64,000 nt of DNA from Pteria penguin (taxonomy: Eukaryota > Mollusca > Bivalvia > Pterioida > Pteriidae). This document shows positions 32,656 through 45,489 of this stretch, piece by piece (the first letter of the stretch is position 1; every line of letters begins with the position of its first letter). Under the pieces are notes generated by a model. That model was not told the DNA's origin, made no database searches, and worked only from the letters and a program-made list of their open reading frames with translations. The stretch is taken from contig CM068580.1 of NCBI GenBank assembly GCA_035048485.1, forward strand, positions 37,048,085-37,112,084. The letters are read 5' to 3'. A program made the position numbers and the translations under genes.

Positions 32656-35600
32656 CTAAAAAATCAAACTTCCAGTTTAACATTCAGAAACTGGAAAAAT
32701 TCATAAGGACTTTCATTAATTCTTTGTGATATATACATGTGTACTTTATTCTTATAGGTTAATGTTTCACATTGTAATATACATGTACTTAAATTCAAAG
32801 CAAAATTAAACATACAAAAAGTAGATTAAAATCCTCCATAACAGGGAGTCCATGACATTAATAACAAGAAGTATTCAATTTCCACAAATTTCCAGCCACC
32901 TAGCTCTTTTTCAGTTGGTTTAATGGTAAACTTAATCTATCTGAGTACAGTCCATGTTTGCTAGTAGAAACATTGAGCATAAATAACAGAAGCATGATGA
33001 CACGTCACAACTAAACACACAAAATGCAACATTCTTTTTGGATACTCACTTCTAGGAGCGCCTTTGTTGAAAACATCGTCAGACTTGCCAGCAAAACTCT
33101 TACAGGCACTAAGAAGGCCCAAGGCACCCCCTGTTGACTGACCTGGTTCAGAATATCGACTTTTGACTGCAGCATGGCCTGAGTGCTTTGTAACAATATC
33201 TGAAGTACTATGATTGAAAGCTGAAAAAACAAATGCATTCTTTTGTGTTATTTTGTCATATATTGGATTTACTGTTTCTTCATGTAATACTGCAGTAAAT
33301 TAAATCAACTAGACAAAAAGAATACAGGGAGACACCTTTCTGATTCATTATTATAGAAATTTTCATTTATGCAAAATGAAAGTAGATGATGTACCCCATA
33401 ATTATGCCCTAAAGGCAAGTCAAAAAGAAAAGGGTGAATTTCAATTATGCACAAATATTTAACACCCATAAAATGTTGGTAATAGTGTATATAGTTTGAT
33501 ATATTAGATGAGCTTACACTTTTCTACTCCTTTATTGGCTACGGAATGTTTGTGTTCGGGTGGTCGACTTCCCTCTATATTCTCTTCAGTTGTTGCCTGT
33601 TTGATCATAAATTTGAGATGACCATACCGAGTGATAAATGGCTCTTCTTTTGATCTTTCATACTCATTCCTCAATGAGACAATGGTTTGATAGACATTCT
33701 TGTATTGTCTTCTAAGATCGTTCAATTCCTTTCTTAATTTTATATCCTTCTCTTTCAGTTGCTCTTTTGTCTTTGGCATAGGTGGAAGATTGACTGCAAT
33801 AAAAGCCAGAGAACTGTCAAAATATAAACCAGTAGCTATCTCAAATCCCCTACTTCACAGCCAAGTTATATACAATCAAAAATATGTATACCTAAATTAG
33901 TACATACTTTTCCAAATAAGGTCTTACATTGCAAAATAAATTAAAACTACCCTTACAACAGAAATACTCCTGCACCCTGGTTTTATGGGTAACAATTGTG
34001 ACATCCTATGCATAAAATATCATGATTCTAGGATGAAAAGTGATCGCGTTACAAACTGGAAATGCTTTTGAAAGAACCAAGTCCTATGCCTTTGATCTTT
34101 AGCTTTATGATCCCATAAAATAGAGATTCTCATATATATAGTATTACTCTAAGATAAAAGCCACTGAATTACAGTCCTGAAATGCTCTGTCCACAGACAG
34201 ATAGACCAACAGACAGACAAATATACAAAATGAAACTAGTATACCCTGCTCAAACTTGTTTCTTTCTCAAGCATGATGTTACTTTACCAATTTCTCATGC
34301 ACAAACAACTGCCTGCTTGAGGAGATTCTCAGATACCTACATTTTCTTGCTAATTGTGTTTTGACAACTGTCAGAAGACTTGCTTCTCTACATTAAGTAA
34401 ATCAAAACAATGCCACAAATACATATGGAGAAGATTAAATCAGAATTTTTTCCGTATTCTTTTTCTTAGATACTATTCAAAATCTTATATTGGTATACAA
34501 TGAAAAAATGGCCTTTAGTTCAGTTTGAACAGCTTCCCTTCAACAAGCCAGAACTGGCCTATAAAAACAGCTACCTTTGTAAAAGAGTTTGAGTATTTCA
34601 TCCCTACCAAGTTTCAACAAAATCATTTTATTAGTTCTGAAGAACATATCCATCAAAAGTCATCATTAGATGTTAATAGCATATCCCTCTCCACCCTTTT
34701 TTTCTGACAAAATTCGAAATAATCCTGGAAATTATATTTGTTTTCTATTTCTTTCCGATTACATTTAAAATACACAAAATCAATGCATTTTTAGCAACCT
34801 TTATGGCAAAAATTTGAGACATGATCTGAAAATGGGCAAAATTGACGAAGTTAAAAAATTTTGATCAAAATCTGGCAGTTTAGAAAAAGTCAAAAATGTA
34901 AAAGTTTACAGACAACGGGCATGTACCATCACAATAACTCACTGATCCCTGTTTAACACTACACCTCACAGGTAATGCAAGACATTGCAATGCAAGTGTT
35001 TGTACCATTAATGATAATACTCCATCATCTCTGCAAGAAACAAGTGGACAATAAGAGTCAATAAGCTACAATTGTTCTTCAAAATACTTGGAAAAATTGG
35101 ATAATATATATGTTGTCAAAAGCAACCATCTTTTTCTGGATTGATGAGAATAGTTATCAGAACGTCAAAAGAAAATTCTCTAACAAATTTGTAGTAAAAT
35201 ATTGCATCAATAACTGTTAAAAAATTTCTCCACTGATAGAGGGACGCAGAACAGCAAATCTGAAATTCAGTTTCGAATAAAAATACAAAACTCTGTCTAA
35301 AGACCATTAGAGGCAATTCTGTGCCAATAACTCCCATTGATTTAAAGTTCAAGATAGCCATTTTTAATAACATTGTGTCTTAAAATCATAAATGGACAAA
35401 AACTCTCATAGTTTCCTAGCGGTAAATCACATGAAGTCCTTAATATCAAAATAATGATAGATATATTTCAATGTCAAAAAGTAAAAGATAAAATTTTGAG
35501 AATGTCTGAAGCATCTAATTAGAGATTATAGAATTAAATCAGTACCTTTAAAGATCTTCAAAATACACCCAGAACAATTAGGTCCTCAGAAAGGCCCCAA

Positions 35601-36041
35601 TCAAGAGCACTACTACAGGGTCATTTAAGATAAATGTCACAATGACTTATTTACTATTATGGAAGAATTTACAATAAACAGAATAATAGAAAAATGTAGC
35701 ATTTAAAATTTTAATTTCTAAAGAGGCTTTCATTAAAGTCAAACTGATATATCATTAAAACAGATTTAGTAATGAAGCTTCTTCCTAAATATTAAAGAGA
35801 TATTTTGCTAACACAAAAAAAAAATTAATTTTCTAGAATTTTTTTTTTTATTTCACGATCTAGATCAACTGTAGACAATATTTCCACTTTAATATAATGT
35901 CAGTAGCTTTGAAGGCATTTGACTTGAGGAGCTCAGAATCATCTCCATATATTAAAGTTAAACCTTGATTCTAAAATGAATAGATCTGTAAATTATGTTA
36001 CCTGATTTTGAAAAACAGGGGCCACTTTTATCCTTGGACAT
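32435..36041 (-). CDS. Coiled-coil protein of unknown function, 235 residues, 4 exons
   Basis: Exons on the minus strand: 36041-36002, 33793-33518, 33220-33050 and 32655-32435. All introns are GT-AG, each exon ends in phase 1, and the joined frame is 235 codons plus TAG. Starts MSKDKSGPCF. Residues 20-65 are highly charged and likely helical (KTKEQLKEKDIKLRKELNDL). The middle (106-162) is Ser/Gly-rich, and 163-210 is a second charged helix. A module is present twice: RYGHLKFMIKQAT (69-81) and RYDLLKNMIKVVT (215-227), each after a coiled-coil-like stretch. No signal peptide or membrane span, so a cytosolic or nuclear location is likely. I do not recognise the family. Confidence 0.78.
33050..33220 (-). 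CDS. Coiled-coil gene exon 3
   Basis: Acceptor TTGTTTTTTCAG, donor AGAA|GTGAGT, 171 bases, symmetric phase 1. Encodes residues 106-162, rich in Ser and Gly. The correct frame is not the longest frame here; a frame at 33011-33238 is a shadow. Confidence 0.75.
33518..33793 (-). CDS. Coiled-coil gene exon 2
   Basis: Acceptor TTTATTGCAG on the minus strand, donor AAGT|GTAAGC. Encodes residues 15-105, including the first charged helix and the first RY..LK.MIK module. The open frame runs only a few codons past the donor, supporting the splice. Confidence 0.8.
36002..36041 (-). CDS. Coiled-coil gene exon 1 (start codon)
   Basis: Forty coding bases from the ATG at 36041 to a donor TCAG|GTAAC. They encode thirteen residues and the first base of a split valine codon completed by exon 2. 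Chosen because exon 2 has a good acceptor upstream of its first ATG and its preceding codons (N-L-P-P) read on into this exon. Confidence 0.68.
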
Positions 36042-39000
36042 TCTGCAACGTTGTACAATCCTCTACAAGTCCTTACTCCCTTCTCTCTATCCTCAACCCT
36101 GTAGTTATATCAAGTGATTCACACAGCTCAATCTAGATACAGATGTCAGAACAACTAAATAAAGTTATCTGTTTCCTGGTTAGGTCATTATAAAGCAACA
36201 GATGTATCTCAAAGTACTGAAGGCCAATATATATATACAAATGTATATATATATATATATATATATATAGACAGTCCTTAACATAGTGTTTTCTACTCAA
36301 AAAGCATTGGTTTACTATAATTTGTTTCTCTATATAAATTTATATGTACATTTTGTAGAAATAAATATGAAATACATGTAAAAAAAATCCCCCCTTAAAG
36401 CAGCTATCCCCATCTTACTTTACTGTGTTACCCTCACAAACATCTTATTTGTTTGGCCTGATATATAGCAATTTACTGCTATGTGTAAGTGACTGTGATT
36501 CTGATAGTGATGTAGCAATTTAAACAGATTTATATGAAGCATTTATCATAAAGTGACAACAATTATGGAAAAAGGTTTAAATGATGACTACTTTGCTTTC
36601 AATATTCAGGTACATGTTAATGCTTTAGGAGAAAAGTGACTTTAAAACTACCACAAAGTCACAAACAAACATACAAATAAAAAATTATGAACATCAGTAT
36701 ATAATGTCTGTATTGGTGTGGGAATGTAGATACCTTATATTGCCTCATAATGGACTATGGCTTAACCAGCTGTTACACTAGACAATACCATCAATAAGAT
36801 GTTGATACATAAAATCTAGCACAGCTTTGGACATTGGAATATCACTGAATTTGTCCTGTTGATAATATGAAAGACACATTATTTTGATAAGGTTTTAGAT
36901 CACTCTTCAGTACATCATGTACATTTAATTTTCTTGATAAATATTTAAAGATCATCTCACTAATTTAAATTCAGCACATTTATATAGATATGATTAACTT
37001 AATACATTCATTATATTTTAGAAAAACTAACAATATTCACTAATCAAGAAGTATAAATTATCATGTATTCCTTAACCCACAGCATCCTAAGCACACAGAT
37101 AAAAGAACAAAGTATCAGAATTTAGTGCAAAATGTGTTAGATTTTTTCGAATCATAGAGCAAATCACCACATTCTTCTAGAGCACTTTGATGCATTAAAT
37201 TTGTCATTGTCAGCAGTAAGGCTGTTTAACTGGCACACATTTCAGTTACAGACCATAAACATTTGACAAATCTTAAAATGTTTAGATAACATATGAATTA
37301 ACTTTTCATTAAGTAGTTTCTTTTTTCATTTTTTTTTTTTTATCTGTCTACCACATATTTTAATGTTTTGACAAACAAACCAGGCTAAATGTAATTGATG
37401 AAATGACTCAAGGTTCTGTGCCACAGGATTCTACGTCTGGTGCAAGGATTCATAAGCAAGGATCATTAATTTGCAAGGACTGCGGTATATAATCAGGGAA
37501 TTAAAATCACATAATCCACTGAATGGCATTGTTTTGATCTATGTATTCTGTTAAAATGTTTAACAATTTTGGTAACATTTAAGCCTTGTTATACAGCCTA
37601 TCTTAAGTTTCTCTTTGCCAAAACCTTCTGTATATTCTATACCTTACCCTGGGATTCAATCTTGGGTGGTTCAATCCCAAAGCAAAAACACTTTTAGTAG
37701 ATTTTAAGTTCTTCATACCTGCTAAGTTTTATCAAAATCCTTTCATTAACTCGAAGAAAAGGTCCACCAAATCTCATTACCCGGTATCTATTATAATACT
37801 TATACAAACCCTCCCCCTCCCACACCTTTACTTTTTCATTCTTATTATATTTTTAAAAAAAAGATTGGAGAAATTCTTTATTTTTGCAACCTCATTTTTT
37901 ACAATAACATCCTATTCCTGAAAATCTGACAAAGTACAAAATATTAATGCATCATAATGATAATTCAATGACACAATCAGAAAATTGAAAGGGAGAAGAG
38001 GAGGGCAAGGAAGACTAAGAAATAATTTCTGTGACACATTTTGTGGAAAATATTCCAGATTCTGACCTAATGGTACAGCAAATGAGAAAAAGTTCTGGAT
38101 CACAATCACTCCCACCTTTTCAATCTTGTCTTTTTTATCCACGATGGATGAATGCACCCATGTCCAAGTCACCGAGATTCACCATGTTCTTAAAAGCACT
38201 ACTTGTCATGTTGTATGCTTGATTCAATCAATCTAAATTCCTAGAATGCTTACTTTAAGTCATATCATAGTGATGTAGCCTATTAAGAACCAGTAAGTTT
38301 TAATTAACAAACCCTGATATGTAGGTGTTTTTATAACATAATAGTTAGAGTTTGTGAATTTCATCGTGTGACCCAAAAAATTCATGAGACTTTTTGAATT
38401 GGGGACATTGCTACCGGGTACCATGTAGTGCCATAAATGTAGATGGAGAAGCTATACATACATTAAAGAATATCACTCATTAAGTGACCAAAACTATTCT
38501 TATGACTACTCAGTAATGAGTATTATACAAACATAGTATTAGAATAATTATGCTGTAATATGCTCAGAGGAACAATAGAGAATTCATTTCATTTACCAAC
38601 TGCAATACTTCAGCATTGAGTTTTGATAATTTGGCAATACTATTACCCCAATGAAAAAGTTTGGAAAACAAATTGAAAGAAAGCAAGACATATATATACT
38701 AGCAGGCTTTTTCAGATTATCTGCAGGACTGATGCTTTGAGTGGCAAATAATGATGTTTCTGGTAATTTTTTTCTGTCATATAATATTGACTGCTTGTAG
38801 GAACACCACATGTATGATGATTTTGCCTCTTACATGTAAAATGTCAGCTCTGCAGATAACATGAAAGGATCTATAGACTCTTTCCTATTTTATATGATGT
38901 ACAGGGCAATATCAGGCAAATGAAGTTTTGTTGCTCATGTTTGCATTATATTGCTGTGACACTACAATCCAAGGATTAATATAATAATGAAAATTCCAGT

Positions 39001-40015
39001 TAATAGTGTCTTGCCACCACTACATCATTGACTCTATTGATAGGGTGATAAAGGGGTATCAACACAGTCAGTGACATATAGCTTAGCAGTGTCATTCTCG
39101 AAGTCAGATTGGTCACATGACCCAATTAGTAAAAGATTCTCTGCCCTTCTCCCACTTTTGATATTGGCAGTTTGTGGAAGCACTAGATCTAATTTGACAA
39201 TTGTTGGTGGATAAGTCTCGGTATTTATCTTCTCATCATACAAAAAATCTGATTTGAAATCTAATTTCTTTAAACTGTGGTCACACAAAAATTTAAACAG
39301 AAAAGGGGGTCAATATTCGTAAAAATCCTCTATGAATTTCAGCAGTTTTATAACTCATACACCTCTTGTTCTCAAACTATAACTCTGCAAAGTTGCATTA
39401 CAGTCTAGCTATGATAAACACTGAGTTTATCCCCCAGGTCATCCTGGGAATGTTTCTGGTATTATCTTCAATTAGATCTTAGTGTGATGCCAAGTTGACT
39501 TCAAAAATATGGGCTGATCACATCTAATTTTATTCTATGAACTGTGAAAAGAACTCGAAAATAGATGTTTTGCCCATTTAACATAATGTAAGGGACCTTA
39601 TGCCAGACATGCTACTTTTTGCCAGGATTTTCATTATGACATTAATGCTGGCATAGTGATGTCAGAAAAAAATGACATAAATTTATACGGTAAATTATAT
39701 CGTAATACAATAATTTGCGCCATGAAAATTTACCTATTGTCTGGCATGGAAAGAAAAACAAAATCAACAGGAAAAGGATCTATTCTCTTATGTTTAATGC
39801 TGCATGATCTGTGATATATTAAGATAGTGTGCATGTTTTTCGGTGATAAGTACGTTTGCATGTGATAAATCCTTTATGTATATACATGTATTTCTTTTCC
39901 TTTATTATATATGTAGTTGGTTGTAAAAGTTCTACAGAGCTTCATGAATCATGTTTGTTGTTGTTTTGCGCCATGTAATGCGACTATAAATAAAGTTCCT
40001 TATTGCTACACTTAC
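36042..40015. other. Intergenic stretch upstream of the coiled-coil gene
   Basis: Contains the likely 5' untranslated and promoter region of the minus-strand gene just above 36041 and a (TA)n microsatellite near 36241-36269. The small frames present lack recognisable features. No gene seen. Confidence 0.5.
36241..36269. repeat. (TA)n microsatellite
   Basis: Alternating TA run with one interruption, about 200 bases upstream of the coiled-coil gene start. Confidence 0.85.
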
Positions 40016-40831
40016 ACCTGTGCCACAGTACATAGAATGACAGAAATTACAGCTATTCATAGGAATTACCAGATAAATGACAAGAATTACCTTCAAAAGG
40101 ACTGGAATTACCATTGTGCTAGTTAAGATAATGACCCATTGCACCTAGAAAGTATAACTAATTACATAAAGTTTTTATGTAGCAAGGAATGATCAGATAT
40201 AATCATTTCCGCACCATGTTTATGTAAAAACAGAACAGGTTCCGTGTTTGAAAAGTGAACCACTACCCGAGATTTCAGATAATTTTCTGGAAAGAACAAA
40301 TGAAATTTAATGTAAATGTTTATAAAATAAAATAAAATATTAATGTGCATTTAAATGTATGCATGCAAGTTATGGGAAGAATATCACGCAAGCTTGCACA
40401 CAAAAAGCAACCATGGTAGACCAGTGTTATACCACCGTTTTATAGTTATATATCATTAAAAATTACACTAGTATTTCTCCTTACTATACAGCAACTTAAT
40501 TTATCACAGAATATGACATCAAACCATGCACAGATATATCTGAAACGACATACATGCTTTGATCTTAAAAAGTTAGATGAGATCGATAATACTTTATACT
40601 CGAACCCAATCCTGAACTAAAACTGCCTAAATGATGAAGGGCATTTATTGTCATTGTCAACAGAAACAGATTTATTGTAGATTGAAGTTATACTCTGATA
40701 CTTTCTAGGTGCATTGGGTCATTATCTACAAACACAAGGGTAAATCTGGTCCTTTTGTAAGTAATTCCGCTCAATAACAGTAATTCCGGTGATTCTGCAT
40801 TATGTACCCATGTGCCACAGGTTGTCATGGG
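40016..40831. mobile_element. Element A: long-TIR element with AATTAC iterons
   Basis: About 140 bases at each end (40016-40158 and 40690-40831) are inverted copies. They share TAATGACCCATTGCACCTAG (one mismatch), CCTTTTG and the outer CCTGTG-CACA segments. Near each end the motif GGAATTACC or a close variant recurs (left: about 40042, 40062, 40083, 40105). Internal sequence is about 530 bases and non-coding. The right end stops about 8 bases before element B. Confidence 0.75.
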
Positions 40832-40976
40832 TCCATAGAATTACAGAAATCCCCGAAATCCCCGTGTATTTACAGAAATCCTCGTAAAAAACACAGAAAT
40901 CCCCATCACTTTATCAAAAATCACTGATATGTAAATTGATAGGACCATCATTCACCCTTATAGCAAGTTTCAGATC

Positions 40977-41467
40977 TATTAAACAGCAATTGACAGACTT
41001 ATAACCATTTTATTTTTTTAATTTTAATGAACCACTACTGGCGGCCATGTTGGATTGGAAGTATACATAACAGTAACGCAGTTGAAGATTATACAGTAGT
41101 GTTAATTAATTCTATTTTCAAAATACCTTCAATAAATGGCAAATATATTTCACAAAGAGGCTTGTTATTGTTGAATTCAGTAAATGTATGTATTATATAT
41201 TGGTGTTGCTTGTTACGATGTTTGTTAAATTCAAACGTATATAATTAAATGACTCAGATAAAGTTGTACTTAACTGTCTGCTAGATTTTAACCTTATGAT
41301 CGGTTTATGTTAATTTACAAGTATGAACATCTTATACAGTTTATATCATTAGTATAACAAAACTCCGACACTGTTATGTATACTTCCAATCCAACATGGC
41401 CCCAAGTAGTGAATCATTAAAATTAAAAAAATAAAATGGTTATAAGTCTATCAATTATTGTTTAATA
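40977..41467. mobile_element. Element D: 491-bp TIR element nested in the left arm of B
   Basis: Ends TATTAAACA and TGTTTAATA. Inverted repeats run about 100 bases, including AGACTTATAACCATTTTATT and CATGTTGGATTGGAAGTATA with few mismatches. The matching point of B's right arm lacks it and reads through CAGATATCGGTCAG, giving an empty-site comparison inside the same element. Confidence 0.8.
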
Positions 41468-41994
41468 TATATATCTGAAGGGTCAGACTACTTTAAGCCA
41501 ACGGAAGATTTTAAGCCCACCATAAGTCCACTGTAAGCCCACCGTCTTCCTAGGGGATATTATGTATATTTGTTGATATATATCGATAGGTTGACTTAAA
41601 ATATGTGTCTAAAGAAATTTCTAAACAGATTCACCACACATTAACGATGTAAAGTCCTTTATGTTACGGGGTGTCTTTTTGTTTTGATCGCCATTTTTAA
41701 AGAACGATAACTCTGATTACATTAGATCTACTTACTATTATCAGAGATATGTCTCTGCTATTATATTAGCTACTATTACTTTTTATGAAGTATATTTGAT
41801 AATTTGTCTACTTAATCTATTAATGAATATGATATAATATTTGTACCAAATAACATAAATTCAGTACAAGTTTTCTCTAACTATAATATAACTAATGTAT
41901 CTAATTTGATATGACATATATCTATTTGATATATTTTATTTTTTATTTTTTGTCCTTATTCTATAATTTAAGTGCATACTTGATAGATGGTTTT

Positions 41995-42460
41995 ATATGC
42001 CCGTCATTAGACGGGAAGTATTATGTTATGGCGCCATCCGTCTGTGGTCATGTTTTCCGGACTTTTTTTTTGTCGTCTTTCAAGATATTGAGTTGAAATT
42101 TGGTATATAGCTTTATTTCAAGCGGCATCAGTACCAGTTCGAGTTTTGTTACGATCAACCTACTTTTGACGGATTTATGGCCCTTGGATTTATAAATTTC
42201 AAGATTTTTTCAGAAATTCATTAAAAATCAATTTTTTCTCAAAACTATTTTTATTCTGGAGAACGTAAAGATCAAATATTGCACACTCATCCTCGATTGG
42301 TCTCATGTTCCTTTAATATTTTGGTAAAATATGATCAAATTCTGATGAAAAGTATAGGAGATATGAGCTCGGATGGACGGACAGACACACGTACACGACG
42401 GCGACTATATAAGTATATGCTCTCCCGACTAATTGAAAGTATTCGGGGAACATAAGAATG
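41995..42460 (+). repeat. Dispersed repeat inside element B
   Basis: Starts with hairpin CCCGTC-ATTA-GACGGG, followed by GGCGCCATCCGTCTG. Ends near GGACGGACAGACACACG and CTCCCGACTAATTGAAAG. Same general plan as other dispersed repeats here but a different sequence. Non-coding. Confidence 0.5.
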
Positions 42461-43637
42461 GAAATTTAGTTGTATTACTAACCACATCAAATAAATAAAA
42501 TTGTCACCTGACATGAATTGATTGTTGTACGTGTCACCTGTGTAGTTTGTAGCAAATGATGCTTGAGGATTTCTTTGTCAATTGTCTGTTATTTGTCTGT
42601 CACAGTTTTGATACTATCAACACATGTTCTTATATTTGAATAATACATGCAAGGTATGAGATCTGAATCCACTGTATGACAAAATCCATCACAAAAACAA
42701 CAAGCAGACAAAATGACAGAGAAACTGCCTAGAAAGTCTGTGTGTTCGATATGGCTGTCAGACTGTCTATTTTAATTGTGTCTAAGCTGTAATTTCGACA
42801 TCCTAATATTATACCCCCCCCCCCCCCCACAAACAAATATGTGGGGACATACTGGTTTCACCATGTCTGTCTATTTGTCTGTAGATACCATGATTTCCAT
42901 GCACTATTTTCTTATATATTATACAACGGTATCCCTGTGGAAGGTTTAACTTGTTTTGGGTTTTTATTTTTCATACATTAATTTTTGGTAAATACTAAAT
43001 ATTTCATTCCCTATCTATTATAGCCTGAAATGATTTAATTAAACTGTCACCGGAACTTTCACTGAAAAAGATGAAAATAATAAATTCAAAATAACACATA
43101 CATTACTTCCGTGTTAATTTCTATATTTTTATTATTAGATTTTTCTTTGTAAGTGAAATCAAGGACCGGTATATTGTTTAGATATATATGTCCCTAATGA
43201 AATAAACTGCAGTATTTTTCCTCGGACATCACCTCAGTTTTTCCGTATCAGTCTAGAGTTATCGTTCTTTAAAATGGCGATCAAACCATTCATAGATGTT
43301 AGACAATATAAATTGACTTTTCATAGTTATTAGGAGTTGAATTTTTACAAAAATTTGTATAGACACATATTTTAAGTCAACCTATCGATATGCATCAACA
43401 AATATACCTAATATCCCCTAGGAAGACCGTGGGCTTACAGTGGACTTACGGTGGGCTTAAAATCTTCCGTGGGCTTAAAGTAGTCTGCACGTCTGACCGA
43501 TATCTGAAACTTGCTATAAGGGTGAATGATGGTCCTATCTATTTACATATCAGTGATTTTTGATAAAGTAATGGCGATTTCTGTGTTTTTAGTGGGGATT
43601 TCTGTAAATACACAGGGATTTCGGTGATTTCTGTAAT

Positions 43638-44048
43638 GGGATGTACCGTCCGTTAGGCGGCGCATGTGTACTATCAGTTAGTAACATCGATTAGAATTAG
43701 CAACCTAATGACGTCACACTAACGTACTATTGTTCTGTACGTCATTTTTGCGGGAATATGTTTTATTTCCTCCATAAATATTAGGACCGCAGTTAATGGC
43801 GGTATCTCCCATTCTATGGACCGGTTGTCACAAGTTGTGGCTCCCTGGTAAAATTCTATCTTTGGGCGAAGATTGCACTTATACTGTAGACAGATCATGA
43901 AAGATTCGTTTCGAGTGTTGATGTATAAAGCTGACAAAATAATGTAATGCTTATTTGGATATTGCTCATAACCTACAAAAAATATCCTGATGTCTTACCA
44001 GTGCTTATTGTACTTTCACTTTCATCTAGAAGTACGGAAGTAAGATCG
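43638..44048. other. Spacer between elements B and C
   Basis: About 410 bases with no recognised gene. A small minus frame at 43719-43937 has no features. Confidence 0.45.
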
Positions 44049-44408
44049 GTAACTCCGGTGATTCGAAACACCGAAACGGCACCCTAAACACAGAAACGGC
44101 AGAGTAAACACCGAAACGACACCGAAACGGCACTTAATATTGTTCAAAGAAACAAAAGACTTTTTATGATAGATATATATATATTATACATACAATGACC
44201 AAGTTATATTATGATTTGATGCATACTGACATAGTTATTGCACTTTCTTTTCCATGCTATTTCGGGTTGTGAAAATGGCCGTCTTCATGTCATGAAGAGG
44301 TTTATAGCCAGTATATATTCATTATTCTAATAATCACAATTTGTAGCATTTATTTGGGTAGGACAAGAAAGTACAGTACTAGCGTCGTGGATCGCCCATT
44401 TCCCACCC

Positions 44409-44530
44409 CCCACTATGGGAGCTCCCACTCAAATCCCACTCGTCTACCTTAGTGGGACAAGTGGGAGTTACATAATTCCCACTCGCCACTACGGCTCCCC
44501 ACTCACCTGGATAACACCTGAGCGAGTGGG
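44409..44530. promoter_or_regulatory. Cluster of eight CCCACT/AGTGGG motifs
   Basis: CCCACT or its complement occurs at about 44409, 44424, 44435, 44451, 44460, 44478, 44498 and 44525, in both orientations and mostly as CCCACTC. The density and mixed orientation suggest protein binding sites. They lie within element C, downstream of its BEN-domain frame. Function inferred only. Confidence 0.4.
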
Positions 44531-45489
44531 AGGTATTGCGGTATTTTGTGTATTAATCAAGCGTAAAGGTGTGAAGGAAACATGGGTTTAACGTACATGT
44601 ACGTGTACCTGGTTATGCTGAGTTTTTTTTTTTTTTTTTTTTTTTTGGTGTGAACGGTGAAGGTGCGAACTTTCATATAATTCATATATACAATCTTATA
44701 ACAGTGCGCAATTTTTGGTAAGTATCTGATAAGCCATCGGCTCGCGCCTCCGACAAACACTGCGCTTCAAAGAATTGAAGAGTCGTCATTAAATAAAAAT
44801 CCAATTGAACCTGATGAACTATTATACTTTATAGGAAGAGACAATTTATTACCCTTGAGGCTTGTATTGTCCGACAAACAAATATCAATATCAGTGTTGT
44901 CAAGCACCGGATAACTTACGTTACTCTATTGTCACAGTATTGTGTGTGATATTTTGTACTCAAGGTACAGCCATCATTGTCCGTTAACATGATTGATGGA
45001 TTCTTGTCGACCGAACTTTTCTTTATTCGGCTTGCTTCACTCGCAACAATTTAAAGGAAAATGGAAAATTATTCTTATACACGTCATATCATTCCTGAAT
45101 TTCCTTGAATACATATACGATATTCTTGTCCTCTTTAATCAAATTTGCCAGCCCCCCCCCCTCCTTAGAATCAATTGGTCGTCCCCCAAAATATGTACAT
45201 GCATGTACTATAGCAGCTGAAATTTCACTGACCCCGATGGTAAATCTCTACACTACTCCTTTTCAGTAAATAAAACGAAAACTCATCTATTTGATCATGA
45301 TTTTATCAATATATTATAACCTTTGATCATATACTAGTACATGGCATATTTAATATTCATGTAGCTTTTATTTGAGTATAATTTCATCAATATAAATATA
45401 TCACATTTCAATTATACGTGTATCATGTCACACTCATAGACGAAACTTCTCATCACACATGTAACTTCACATAACACGTCACGTTAAAT

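Larger units (their letters stand above)
40840..43637. mobile_element. Element B: long-TIR element with GAAATCCCC iterons
   Basis: The first 145 bases pair with 43497-43637 at about 90 percent identity. Pairing resumes at 41468-41612 with 43360-43490 and again around GATCGCCATTTT and AAAGAACGATAACTCT (41688-41716 with 43255-43285). Excluding nested element D, the arms are about 385 bases each. The ends carry about four ACAGAAATCCCC-type iterons. The interior contains an unrelated dispersed repeat (about 41995-42460) and no coding sequence, so B is non-autonomous. Confidence 0.8.

Noticed and set aside
33011..33238. 75-codon minus-strand frame
   Set aside because: It is in a different frame from the spliced coiled-coil protein and runs through the acceptor and donor.
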